From NCBI GenBank assembly GCA_030035585.1, contig CM057462.1, positions 68,296,734 through 68,360,733 on the forward strand: a stretch of DNA of 64,000 bases. The letters run 5' to 3'. The notes under the pieces are model-generated. The model ran no database searches. It was not told the DNA's origin and saw only the letters and a program-made list of their open reading frames with translations. The translations under genes and the position numbers were made by a program. This DNA comes from Dugong dugon (Eukaryota; Chordata; Mammalia; Sirenia; Dugongidae). Every line of letters begins with the position of its first letter. Positions within the stretch are counted from its first letter, which is position 1. Below, in pieces: positions 31,966-41,937 of the stretch.

Positions 31966-33300
31966 AAGCATGGGGAGTAGTGACAAGCTCATGTGGTCAC
32001 CCGAGTGACCCCACCAGCCACCAGGTAGTCACTGAACATCTCCCAGCATGGGGCCACAACATGGGTGTAAGGCACAGGGTTGGTCTAGCCAAGGGTTTGT
32101 TTTTCTAGGTTCTTGAGTGTGGTGAATCCAGTGGATGTGCCCAGTTAATCTCTTGGAGGCTAGATGTGGGACTAAAGGGGATAGGTGGGGGTGGAGAGGG
32201 TGCTGGAGGGGAAATAACCAGAGAAATGGCTGCAATGGCCCTCTGCTCTACCCACGCAACTGGAGACAGAGCTGGAACCCCAGCAGCTGGAGAAAGGGTC
32301 CTGGAGGGGTGATGTTCCAAGATCCAATCTCGCCTTGGCCTCTGGAAACAGGATGGGGATTGTCCTGTGGATTCTCTGGAATTAAAATGTGGCGCCTTCT
32401 CAGAGCTTGGCTGGCTGGCTCCTGGGTTTTGTCTAACCACTCTCAAGCCTCCCAGGACTGGGGTAATTTAGGATTTCTCTCTCTTTCTTTACCAGGATTT
32501 GACGCAGACAGGGAGTATGGAGGTGGGGTGGGGGGTAAGAGGGAGGGTGGCAGGGGCACCGAGGAGTGTCTGCTGAGTGTATGTGAGCCTCAGGGTGTGC
32601 GCCTGTGTGTCTGTGCACAGGACCAATGGCTCTGTGATGGCCTGATTTGCGAGTGCCTCTGAGAGTGGGCTGGCATCTCTGGCGGGTGGATGTATCTGGG
32701 TATCTTCACCTTCCCTGGTCTGTGTTATCTCCCTGGGCCTGTGTGTTTGTGGCTGTTCCCATATCTATGGGTCTGTATGTGTGTCTACTTTTCCTCCTCG
32801 TTTTTCCCCCCTCCCGCCTCACAGGCCCTGGATGCCACTTAGCTGCCTGAGTGTGCAGAGGAATGTGGGGGGCAAGGGGAGAGGGGAGCACATGTCCTGG
32901 ACTGCTGGCTGCTGGTCATGGAAAACTACTGAGGCCTCCTGGCGCTTGCCTGACAAGCCCGGCCCAGAGCCAGGCGCTGCAGCTTTTGTCCTTCCAGGGC
33001 CCTCCCACCCCACTTCTCCTCGGGGCTGGGGACCTGCTAAGATAAGCGCCTTGGGTCCTCCATCAAGCAGAGAGCAGGCCTGCCACCCACAATCTCCCGG
33101 ATGGCTAGCCAGGCCTCTACCCTTCCCTGGGCCTCAGCATCCCTGGGGGAAAAGTGAAGGGCGGGTTTATTTTTTCTCTGAAGTCCTTCCCAGCTCTGAC
33201 ATTCTCTTCGTTCTGTGCATATTAAAGGGGTTGAAAAAAAACGGCAACCTCATCTCCGTTTTGGGTCATCCTGAAAGCACAGGGTTGTAGACTGTTAGAG
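31966..33300. other. Unique GC-rich DNA, no gene recognised
   Basis: Repeat-poor. Open frames of up to 175 codons (32135-32662, +) and 169 codons (32781-33290, +) show no recognisable domain. A GATA-type motif AGATAA is at about 33040-33047. Short runs of T or G occur. A host exon cannot be excluded but none was supported. Confidence 0.4.
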
Positions 33301-33304
33301 TAAG

Positions 33305-33470
33305 ATGGGCTCCTAAAGATGATCTAGTCCTATCTCCTTCATCTTACAGATGGCAAAACTGAGGCCCAGAGTGAGGGTTCGAGATCCCCCAATTCCCTTC
33401 TGGAAGGGGAAGGACCAAGTTCTCAGGTCTCCTGTCTCCCAGACATAGGCTTTTCTCCCATTATGACTGC
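33305..33470 (-). mobile_element. MIR fragment
   Basis: Antisense MIR: TCATCTTACAGATGGCAAAA, CTGAGGCCCAGAGTGAGG. Confidence 0.55.
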
Positions 33471-33764
33471 CTTTCAGCACAGCCTGCTCAGCATGGAGGA
33501 AGAGGCACTTGAGATAGCCTTGAAGGATGGGAAGTGTACCTGTGGAGTTGAGAGGAACAGGTATTCAGGTGGCCAGAAGAGCATGAGTAAGTTGTAGAAG
33601 TGGACAAGTGAGGCGCAGTCAGGACGGAGGTCTGGGAGGTACCAATCAGGCACAGTGGGTGATGGGACTGAAAAGGTGTGTCTGAGCTATGCAGGAGGAT
33701 CCTCAGAAGCCAGGTGAAGTGTGTGTTCTTTATCTTATAGGTGTTTCTAGCAAAAGAGGCAAAA

Positions 33765-34055
33765 GAGGCAAAATGGCAGAGTGGTTAAGGAGAGATGCTC
33801 TGCAGTCAGATGAGATTACTTGTATTCAAATCCTATCATCAATACTTTAGTAACACCGTAATTAATTACATAACCACGAGTGGGCCACTTAAACTCTATA
33901 TCTCACCGTTCCCATCTTAGAGATGGAGATAATAATAGCATTTCCCTCATATGAGCATTGTGAGAAATAAATGAATACAATGAATACAAGTAAAGCACTC
34001 AGTGCCTGACACATTAAGGATTCAATAATAGTTATGATGATGCAGATGCTGTAAC
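33765..34055 (+). mobile_element. MIR (nearly full length)
   Basis: Sense MIR from a tRNA-like head (GGCAGAGTGGTTAAGGAGAG) through the core (TAGAGATGGAGATAATAATA) to the 3' end (GTGCCTGACACATTAAGGA). One of the best-preserved ancient SINEs here. Confidence 0.8.
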
Positions 34056-35225
34056 TTATCTTTCAGGCAAGTCTGGAGAGGGAAGAGAGGGAAGGCAGGT
34101 AAGAGACCAGTGGGGAGTTTGTGGAAGTCATGTGGGTGAGAGCTACCAAGGTCCACATAGCCCCTGAGTGAATGAGTGGACCAGGCAGAGTCCTCCAGAA
34201 GGGCTTAGATGCTGTAGGAAGGTGGGCAGAACTCTATTACAGAGTGGCTGTGGAGTGTGAGCAAGAGGCAGACATTGAGAACGGCAACACAGGACCAGTC
34301 GTGGGAGAGGTGGTGGTCTTCATTAGGGTTTAGAGAGGAGGGATAAGCTAGACAAATACTTCAGAGATGGTTTGGCCAAGGCTAAGGATATCTCCATGTG
34401 ACAGAGGAGGAGAGGGCAGAGTCCAGGCTGAGTACTGGGTGTTTTGGTCCTGGGTGACTATCCACCAAGTGGATAATGAAAGAGGATCAGTGAGATGGAG
34501 GTAGGAGGTGAGGAGAGGAGGGGCTCAGCTTCTGATGTGTGGCATATATGGTGGGCCCCATCTGGATTCGCTATCAGGCCTGGAGCTCAGGAGACACAGC
34601 TGCGCAGGAGATGGGAGTGGGAGCCATTGAGGAGGTGCTAGAAGTTGCAGGCGTGGGTGAGGTCATCTGAGAGCGATAAAGAGAGGCCCTCAGAACCCAG
34701 GGGAGTCCCTTCTCAGAAAGCCTGAGAAAGAAGAGGAGCCTCTGAAGAAGCAGCAGTTAGAGGGGTTGAGGAAACTGAGGTGTGGTCAGAGAGGGCAAGG
34801 GAAGAGTGTGCCTGAAGAAGGAAGGAACTATCAAGAGAGCCCTGTGCTGGGGAAAAAGAGGGATTCAGAGAGAAAGAGAGGCAGGAAGACAGAGCGGAAG
34901 CCATTGGTTTTGGCAATGACAAGGCTACCAGTGACCACTGTAGAATCCAGTTTGGAGAAGCGGGGTGAAGGATTAGTTAATAGGACAGAAGGAAGTGGAG
35001 ACAGAGGCAGGTATCCATGACTGCCTAGAAGCTTGACTGAGGAGAAGCAGGAGAGACTTGAGGCAGCTGACTGGAGAAGGTTTGAAGCCTCTGGGTGAAG
35101 GGGTTAAGGGTTATCCTCCGTACATTTCAGGCGGAGAAAATGAGGATCAGGGGAGTTAAGGGGCTTCAGCAAAGTCACAAGTTAGTGGTGAGGACAGCCT
35201 GTCTCTTAATGTAGTAATTTCTTAA
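34056..35225. other. Noncoding DNA, probably partly L2 body
   Basis: G/A-rich on the plus strand. Parts of 34060-34300 recall L2 internal text but are too diverged to delimit. No exon supported. Confidence 0.35.
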
Positions 35226-35229
35226 ATGG

Positions 35230-35535
35230 ACAGTTAAAATAATATAACACACACATACACACACACACACATATTTGTTTTTCTGATCACAGAAGTAAAA
35301 CATGCTCAGTGAAGAAATCTAGAAGCACACACACAAAAGCATAAAAGAAAAATACAAAAATCACTTGTAATTCCACCACCCAGATATAAGCCTTTTACCA
35401 TTGTTACGCAGTGACCTTCCACTTTTTTCTCTCTGCCAATACGCACGAATACATACTGAGATTTGTAAATCTCTTGTTTTGTTTAGCAACGTGTCATCTG
35501 AATATTTCTCCATATTAACAACTGTTCTTTGAGAA
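35230..35535 (-). mobile_element. Old L1 3'-type fragment with a CA repeat
   Basis: A CA repeat (about 35248-35270) followed by antisense old L1-like text (CATGCTCAGTGAAGAAATCT, TCCACCACCCAGATATAAGC, then a segment ending at 35520). Family assignment within old L1 is uncertain. Confidence 0.45.
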
Positions 35536-35639
35536 GTTGTTTTTCTTTTTGAGCTCGCAGTCTGGTCAGGGAGAACAGACTTACAGAGGGGACCCTATGG
35601 CAAGTGGTCAAGAGCAGAGTAAGAGGTAGTGGGGGCCGT

Positions 35640-35800
35640 GGATGGAGCACAGGACTGGGAGCCTGGTGGACTGGCTCTGTGCGTCTTGGATCAGGTACTG
35701 ACTCACTGTGTTGCCTTGGGTGAGACATTTGACCTCTCTGGGCCTCGGAATCCCCAAATCTCAAAGGGTTATAAGCCAGCCTTTCAAGGCCAGCTGCTAT
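35640..35800 (+). mobile_element. MIR fragment
   Basis: Sense MIR: GAGCACAGGACTGGGAGCCT, GTGTTGCCTTGGGTGAGAC, TCTCTGGGCCTCGGAATCCC. Confidence 0.65.
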
Positions 35801-35849
35801 CACTGTAAAATAACTGAGGAAGAAGCTTAAAAAATGAACCTACCGTTAC

Positions 35850-35965
35850 CATCATGGTTCTGCAGGTCACATGACTCCTTTGAGCTTCAATTTCTTCATC
35901 TGAAAAATGGGAACTATGCTTCCCTACCCTGCCTGCTAGGACTCCGGTGAGAGTAAAACTCCATC
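35850..35965 (+). mobile_element. MIR-like fragment
   Basis: Sense MIR core (TTCAATTTCTTCATCTGAAA, ATGGGAACTATGCTTCCC). Adjacent to another MIR pointing the same way. Confidence 0.55.
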
Positions 35966-35984
35966 AACCAGGATGATGCCTAGG

Positions 35985-36210
35985 AATAACTACTGTTTGG
36001 ACAATGTTTTGCTATTTACCCACATTATTTTATTTAATCTTCCTGGCAATCCTATGAGGTAGGTACTATTTTTGTGCCTATTTTTCCAGATGAGAAAACC
36101 ATGGTTTGGGGAGGTAAGGTCACTTGTTTAAGGTCCCAGGCAGTAAGTGGTAGAGTTGTGGTTCAAGCCCAGGTCTCCCTGTTGCCAAATCACCAGATCT
36201 TTGCCCTGCA
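35985..36210 (-). mobile_element. MIR (most of full length)
   Basis: Antisense MIR with GGCAATCCTATGAGGTAGGT, TATTTTTCCAGATGAGAAAA, and the AAGGTCCCAGGCAGTAAGTG and CAAGCCCAGGTCTCCCTG segments. Confidence 0.8.
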
Positions 36211-36545
36211 CCATTCTGATGGGTGTGCAGGCCAGAGGAGAGAGGGAAAGGGAGATGAGGAAGACTGGGAGACTGACCACTTTGCCGAGGCCTACCTCCA
36301 CTGCCCTGCCAGGCGCCGTGGTCTATGGGGAGTTACCGCCCTCTGGTGTCCCATCAGAGAGGAGAGCTAGCTATTTGTCTGTCCCAGGAAAGAAGTTGGA
36401 TGGGATGAGCTCAGAATAATCCCAATTAATCTTTACAAATTCAGGGGGTTCAGGGAGGGGTAGTGCACATCTTACCCAACAGTCCGCTGGATGTGCAGCT
36501 GGGCCGCAGGCAGAACTGGGGGGAAGCTTGGTAAATTTCCACCCC
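36211..36545. other. Noncoding DNA, no feature recognised
   Basis: Unique-looking sequence. No exon or repeat assigned. Confidence 0.4.
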
Positions 36546-36548
36546 TAC

Positions 36549-36592
36549 TTGTCGGAATCAACTGGATGGCAACGGTTTGGTTTTCTTTTTTG
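36549..36592 (+). mobile_element. AfroSINE 3' tail fragment
   Basis: Only the tail of an AfroSINE (GTCGGAATCAACTGGATGGC, then GGTTTGGTTTTC). It has no head, so it is a 5'-truncated SINE copy or a deletion remnant. Confidence 0.8.
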
Positions 36593-36928
36593 ACCTGCCC
36601 CTCATCTGGATGTTCCTGTGGAAGGTAAATGGCCACTATGCCAATATTCTATTTCTGACCTGAGTGTTAGTTAGAAGGTTATTGCATTATAATTATTCTT
36701 TAAAGTCTACATTAACGTTTTGTATGCTCTTTGGTATCTATTATAGAAGTCAATAGAAAAACAATTTAAGAATAGAACTGCTGACAATCCTTATGGGGCA
36801 ATTTTTACTCTGGGCTGACAAAAATTTCATCATGGAGCAGCATCAGGTTGCAGAGTGGTGCAGGCAACACCTGAAGATGGGTGATTGAAAGGGCTTTCTC
36901 ATCTACATACTCATTTTATAGTCACTAT

Positions 36929-37142
36929 AGGTCCCTGGCTGGTGCAAGAGGTTTGCACTTGACTACTAACCTAAAGGTTGTGGTTCAAATCCACCCAGTG
37001 GTGCCACAGAAGAAAGGCCTGGTGATCTGCTTTCATAAAGATTACAACCAAGAAAACCTCATGGGACAGTTCTACTCTGTAATATATGGGGTTGCCATGA
37101 GTCAGAATTAACACCATGGCAACAGGCTTAGTTTTGGTTTTT
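36929..37142 (+). mobile_element. AfroSINE (long type)
   Basis: Plus-strand copy with head TCCCTGGCTGGTGCAAGAGG, middle AGAAAGGCCTGGTGATCTGC, and RTE-like tail ending TTAGTTTTGGTTTTT. The tail runs directly into the target site reused by two later SINEs. Confidence 0.92.
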
Positions 37143-37153
37143 ATAACCTTATT

Positions 37154-37304
37154 CCTGTTGCCATGAAGTCCATTCCAACTCATAGGGACCCTATAGGACA
37201 GAGTAGAGCCGCCCATAGGGTTTCCAAGGAGTGGCTGGTGGATTTGAACTGCCAACCTTTTGGTTAGCAGCCATAGCTTTTAACCATTGTGCCACTATGG
37301 CTCC
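37154..37304 (-). mobile_element. AfroSINE, first of two at one target site
   Basis: Reverse-strand AfroSINE flanked by perfect 11-bp repeats ATAACCTTATT (37143-37153 and 37305-37315). Confidence 0.96.
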
Positions 37305-37315
37305 ATAACCTTATT

Positions 37316-37497
37316 AACCAAAACAACAACAAAAAAGAAAACCAAACCAGTTGCCGTTGAGTTGATTCCAACTCACAGTGACCCGATAGGACAGAGTAGA
37401 ACTGCCCCCTAGGTTTTCCAGGGAGCAGCTGGTGGATTCAAACTGCCAACATTTTGGTTAACAGACAAGCTCTTAACCACTATATGAAAAGGGCTAC
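37316..37497 (-). mobile_element. AfroSINE, second of two at one target site
   Basis: A second reverse-strand AfroSINE, with an A-rich tail at 37316-37345. It uses the same site: ATAACCTTATT recurs at 37305-37315 and 37498-37508. Confidence 0.96.
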
Positions 37498-37508
37498 ATA
37501 ACCTTATT

Positions 37509-37630
37509 AGGAAAGTATATTTTATTTTCATTTTGCATGTGAGAAAATAGGCTCAAGGTCATCTAGGCCTGTTTTGACTCTGGAGCCAGGCAATTTTCCA
37601 AGACACCACACTGCTCCCTGTGGTGGCTGC
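37509..37630 (-). mobile_element. MIR-like fragment
   Basis: The target of the two SINEs. Text such as CATTTTGCATGTGAGAAAAT and CTCTGGAGCCAGGCAATTT suggests MIR, though weakly. Confidence 0.5.
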
Positions 37631-37894
37631 ATGAGTTACTCTGTAAGTAGGCCATAGCAACATCCAAATGAGAGATACACGTTGCCTCCAAAATCCAAAG
37701 GTATACTTCTTCCTTTGTGATTGGAGATGTCAGATGAACAGTTTGTTCTTCATATTGGAGGGGATATTTTTACTTTCTATAGACCACGGGAGCCAAGAAA
37801 TTTCGCTGAAGTAGTAGCCATCTTAATTTTTGTGGGATTTATTCCATAATCTCTGGCACACATGTATCTTACCAGAATGTCCAGGGTATAAAAT

Positions 37895-38236
37895 CCACCA
37901 CTCATCTGTCAGTTTGTTGTACTGTGGTGGCTTGCATGTTGCTATGATGCCAGAAGCTATGCCACCAGTATTTCAAATACCAGCAGGGTCTGCCATGGTG
38001 GACAGTTTTCAGCAAAACTTCCAGACTAAGCCAACTAGGAAGAAAAGCCTGATGATCTACTTCCAAAAATTAGTCAATGAAAATCCTATGGCTCAGAATG
38101 GAATATTGTTCAACTAGCATCAACCATACCAATGATCATGAAGATGGCTCAAGACTGGGCAACGTTTTGTTCTATTACATGTAAAGTTGCCTTGAGTTAG
38201 AGCTGACTCAATGGAAACACACAGCAACAACAACAG
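37895..38236 (+). mobile_element. RTE-ends SINE, no tRNA head
   Basis: Starts at the RTE 5' leader (CTCATCTGTCAGTTTGTTGT) and switches near 38100-38130 to the RTE 3' tail (GAGCTGACTCAATGGAAACA, then the AACAACAACA repeat). The coding core is absent. Body and tail match the tRNA-Gly-headed element at 17.1 kb, so this is a headless relative or a distinct deletion derivative. It has no coding capacity and depends on RTE enzymes. Confidence 0.82.
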
Positions 38237-38798
38237 GGTATCAAATACTGCTCACCAGCTCCAATCAATATAATGGTATTAGTGCAGCAGGTCAGCATGG
38301 TCTCCTATGAAATGGTTACATGATCAAGGTCCTAGCAGACTAGATTTTGACTGAGGGCTGGAGAGTTGATACAGCCCTAAGTGAAGAAGGTGAAGGTGTG
38401 TTGTAGGCCTTGATAGGTAAAAGCAGTTGGCTTTGGAGGACTTTACAAACAGTCATTCCTAGCTCTCTAAGCCTTTAGATATCTGACTTTACAGGATACC
38501 AAGAAAGTTTTGGCATCTTTTCTTAATGTAGGCCACTGCTAATTACAGGTTTCAGTCAACCAGCCAAGTAAACTGTTACTTCCACTCTCAGTTGCTTGAG
38601 CTAACACATCTATATCAATAAATTTAGCTCAAACCAAAATTACATTTCTCTCTCCTTGGAATACATTTCCATAAATATTCCCCAGATTTTTGCTGATATA
38701 TATTGGCAAAACCTTGCAATTCTTTTGGTGTTTTTGATATCTCCTCTTGGGTTGCACTTTGTACTCCTCTTGGGTTTTGTTGGGATTTGAGTATCACT
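38237..38798. other. Noncoding DNA, no gene recognised
   Basis: AT-moderate unique-looking sequence. Parts of 38260-38640 could be an old, unassigned ERV or LINE relic, but this could not be supported. Confidence 0.35.
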
Positions 38799-38809
38799 AT
38801 ATGTTTGGA

Positions 38810-38981
38810 GGAAACCCTGGTGGCATAGTGGTTAAGAGCTATGGCTGCTAACCAAAAGGTTGGCAGCTAGACTCTACCAGGTGCTCTTTGGAAACCCTAT
38901 AGGGCAGTTCTACTCCTTTTTATTGGGTCGCTATGGATTGGAATTGACTCAACAGCAACGAGTTTGGTTTTTTTTTCTTAA
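38810..38981 (+). mobile_element. AfroSINE
   Basis: Plus-strand AfroSINE from GGAAACCCTGGTGGCATAG to the T-rich tail. Decayed target duplication ATAT(G/T)TTTGGA-like at 38799-38809 and 38982-38992 (about 9 of 11 identical). Confidence 0.93.
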
Positions 38982-39235
38982 ATATTTTTGGAAGCAATGA
39001 GGAACCATAAGTGTGGGTCATGAGAACAGTCAGTATGCCTCTGAAAGGTGATTACCTAAGGAAAGGTAATTGTAGAAGCTTCAGGAAAGGGATAGCTAAT
39101 GTCCTCAGATGGGAGGAAGGGCTGCTTTTGCTGGTAAAAGAGAATTGTTGTAATTTGGGAGTTTAAGAAATCTACCTGAAATCTACCTGATGCCTCTATT
39201 ACAATTCTAAGAGCCCTAGTCTTTCTCTATCAACA

Positions 39236-39566
39236 CTGTATAACCTTAATTATATTTAAAAAAAGTCCAAGACTATTGCCCTGAGGCAACCTTCTAACTT
39301 GAAACTGAAGACACTCGTGGAGGCACCTTTCAGCCAAATAATAGACTGCACTATAGTATAAACAATGACACCCGTAAGGAATCTGCTCCCTGGAACAATC
39401 AACTATATGAGACCAAAAGGGCAACATTTGCCCAAAACCAAAGATGAGAAGGCAAAAAGGGACAGGGAAACCAGAAGAATGGAAACAGGGAGCCAGGGTA
39501 ATGGGGAGAGTGCTGACACATTGTAGGGATTGCAACCAATGTCACAGAACAATTTGTGTACGAATT
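39236..39566 (+). mobile_element. L1 3' UTR, host of the nested L1 (left part)
   Basis: Plus-strand L1 3' UTR text (GACTATTGCCCTGAGGCAAC, TAATGGGGAGAGTGCTGACA). It is interrupted at the duplicated TGTGTACGAATT and resumes at 41504, ending in A-rich sequence by 41578. The left edge is approximate. Confidence 0.75.
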
Positions 39567-41491
39567 TTTTTTTTTTTTTATATTTTATTGTACTTCAGGT
39601 GAAAGCTTACAGAGCAAATAGTTTCTCATGAAATAGTAGTACACATGTTGTTCTATGACATTGGTTAACAACCCCACAACGTATTAAGCCTCTAAATTCT
39701 CAACCTTTTTTTTTTTTTTTTTGATGAAAATTACAGATGGCCAAAGATACACCGTTTCAAGAATTTCTACATTCACAGTTCAGTGACATTGACTACGCTC
39801 TTCCAACTGTGCTGTTATTCTCACTTAAGATGAAGGATTACAGAACAAAATAGTTTTTCATTTACCAGTTACTACACATGTTGCCCTATGACAATGGTTA
39901 ACAATCTCACAACACATCAAGAATATCCTTACTCCACCTTGTGTTCCCTATCACCAGGGGACTTCCTTGTCCCCTTCTGTCTTCTGGACCTTGTCAGTGG
40001 ACTATTGTACCTCTTTAGTCTCATTTGTTTATTTTATTTTATTTTATTTAAACACCATTTCAAAACTTTTTACTTATACATTTAAGTGATATTGACTATG
40101 CTCTTCCAATTGTGCTGCCATTCTCGCCCAAGACGAAGGCTTACAGGACAAAACAGCCTCCCATTTAATAGTTACTACAAATGTTGCCCTATAGCAGTGG
40201 TCAACAATCTCACAATACATCGATAGTGTCCTTATTCAATTTGTGTTCCTTATCATCAGTTTCCTACTCTCCCTCTGCCTTCTGGCCCTTGTCACCGGAC
40301 TCCTGTGCCTCGTTAGTCCCATTTAGTTTTACTGGGCTGTCCATTCCCAGGCTTAACATCAAACCTCGAAGGTAACTTCACCTCTGAGCTGAAAGGGTGT
40401 CTGGGGGCCACACTCTTGAGGTTTCTCTAGTATTCTTTAGGCCAGTAAATCTGGTCTTCTTTTTTTTTTTGGGAGTTAAAATTATGCTCTACATCCTTCT
40501 CCAGCTCTGTCCAGAACCCTCTGTTGCGATCCTGGTCAGAGCAGTCAGTGGTGGTAGCCGGGCACCATCAAGCTGTACTGGACTCAGTCTGGTGGAGGCC
40601 TTGGGAGCTGTGGTCCATTAGTCCTTCAGACTAATCTTTCCCTTGTATCCTGTTCTCTTCATTCTCCCTTGCTACCGAAGGGATGAGACCAGTGGAGTAT
40701 CTTAGATGGCCGCTCACAGGCTTTTAAGACCCCAGACACTACTCACCAAGGTAGAATGCAGAGCATTGTCTTTATAAGCTGTGTCATGCCAATTGAGCTA
40801 GATGTTCCCCGAGACCATGGTTCCCAGAGCCCTCCGCCCAGCAGTTCAGTCCCTCAGGGAGTTTGGATGTGTCTATGGGGCTTCCATGACCTTTCCTTGT
40901 ACAGGTTGTGCTAGTTTCCCCTGTATTGTGTACTGTCTCACCCTTCACCTAAGATACCACGTATGTATTGCCTATTCAGTATTCCCCCCCCACCCCTCCC
41001 ATCCCTGGTAACCAACAAAGATGTTACATTTTGTGTGTGAACTTTTTCATGGGTTTTTACAATAGAGGTCTCATACAATATTTGTCCTTTTGTGATTGAC
41101 TTATTTCACTCATCATAATGTCCTCCAGTTTCATCCATGTTATGAGATGGTTCACAGATTCATTGTTGTTCTTTCTCGTTGCATAGTACTCCATTGTGTG
41201 TATGTACCATAGTTTGTGTATCCATTCATCTGTTGATGGGCATCTAGGTTGTTTCCATCGTTTTGCTATTGTGAACAATGCTGCCATGAACATAGGTGTG
41301 CATATGTCTATTCGAGTGATGACTCTTATTTCTCTAGGATATATTCCTAGGAGTGGGATTGCTGGATCGAATGGTATGTCTATTTCTAGCTTTCTGAGGA
41401 AGCGCCATATCATTTTCCAAAATGGTTGTATCAGTTTGCATTCCCACCAGCAGTGCATAAGAGTTCCCATCTCCCCGCAGCCCCTCCAACA
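39567..41491 (-). mobile_element. L1 3' end with tandemly repeated 3' UTR, inserted into another L1
   Basis: A minus-strand L1 of about 1.9 kb: poly-A (T run at 39567-39580), a long 3' UTR and the ORF2 C-terminus. On the minus strand, 41057-41470 reads [20 protein letters not shown] and [20 protein letters not shown]. It is flanked by perfect 12-bp repeats TGTGTACGAATT (39555-39566 and 41492-41503). The 3' UTR end module appears three times (about 39585-39700, 39830-40030 and 40120-40330), separated by T-rich runs. The ORF2 end keeps about 130 open codons, so the insertion is fairly young. Confidence 0.93.
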
Positions 41492-41503
41492 TGTGTACGA
41501 ATT

Positions 41504-41578
41504 ATTGATTGGAAAACTAGTTTGCTGTGTAAGCTTTCACCTAAAGCACAATAAAATGTTCAAAAAAAAAAAAAAAAA
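41504..41578 (+). mobile_element. L1 3' UTR, host of the nested L1 (right part, poly-A end)
   Basis: Continues the plus-strand L1 at 39236-39566: AAGCACAATAAAATGTTC followed by about 17 A. Contains a canonical AATAAA. Confidence 0.85.
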
Positions 41579-41579
41579 T

Positions 41580-41937
41580 CAAGGCCATGAATTTAATGTT
41601 TGTAATTCGGTCAACCATAGGAACAGGCTCTGGGTTTGGTTTTCAGAAATCCAAACTTTGTGCTACAAGAAATAAGGGATTTCCTCAATGAAGTCATATT
41701 TTATGTCTTTCTATCCATGTATTCAGCTGGGAATTTAAAGCTCTGAGTTTGTCAAATTCTTTGACTAAGTTCTCCAGTGCACTCAGAAGCCTGCTCATCC
41801 CACAGTCTTTGAATTCTTTATTTCCACCATAATGTTTTATTACTATACAGTCTTGCTCTACCAAAGCCTTGTCTTCTATAGGCCCTTGACTCTAACCAAT
41901 TACAGGTAAAATTTAAGTAACTGTATTACTATTGTCC
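41580..41937. other. Noncoding DNA, no feature recognised
   Basis: AT-rich unique-looking sequence between the nested L1s and the RTE. Confidence 0.45.

Noticed and set aside
32135-32662. 175-codon open frame on plus, with a second of 169 codons at 32781-33290
   Set aside because: No recognised domain, splice context or codon pattern. GC-rich sequence gives such frames by chance.
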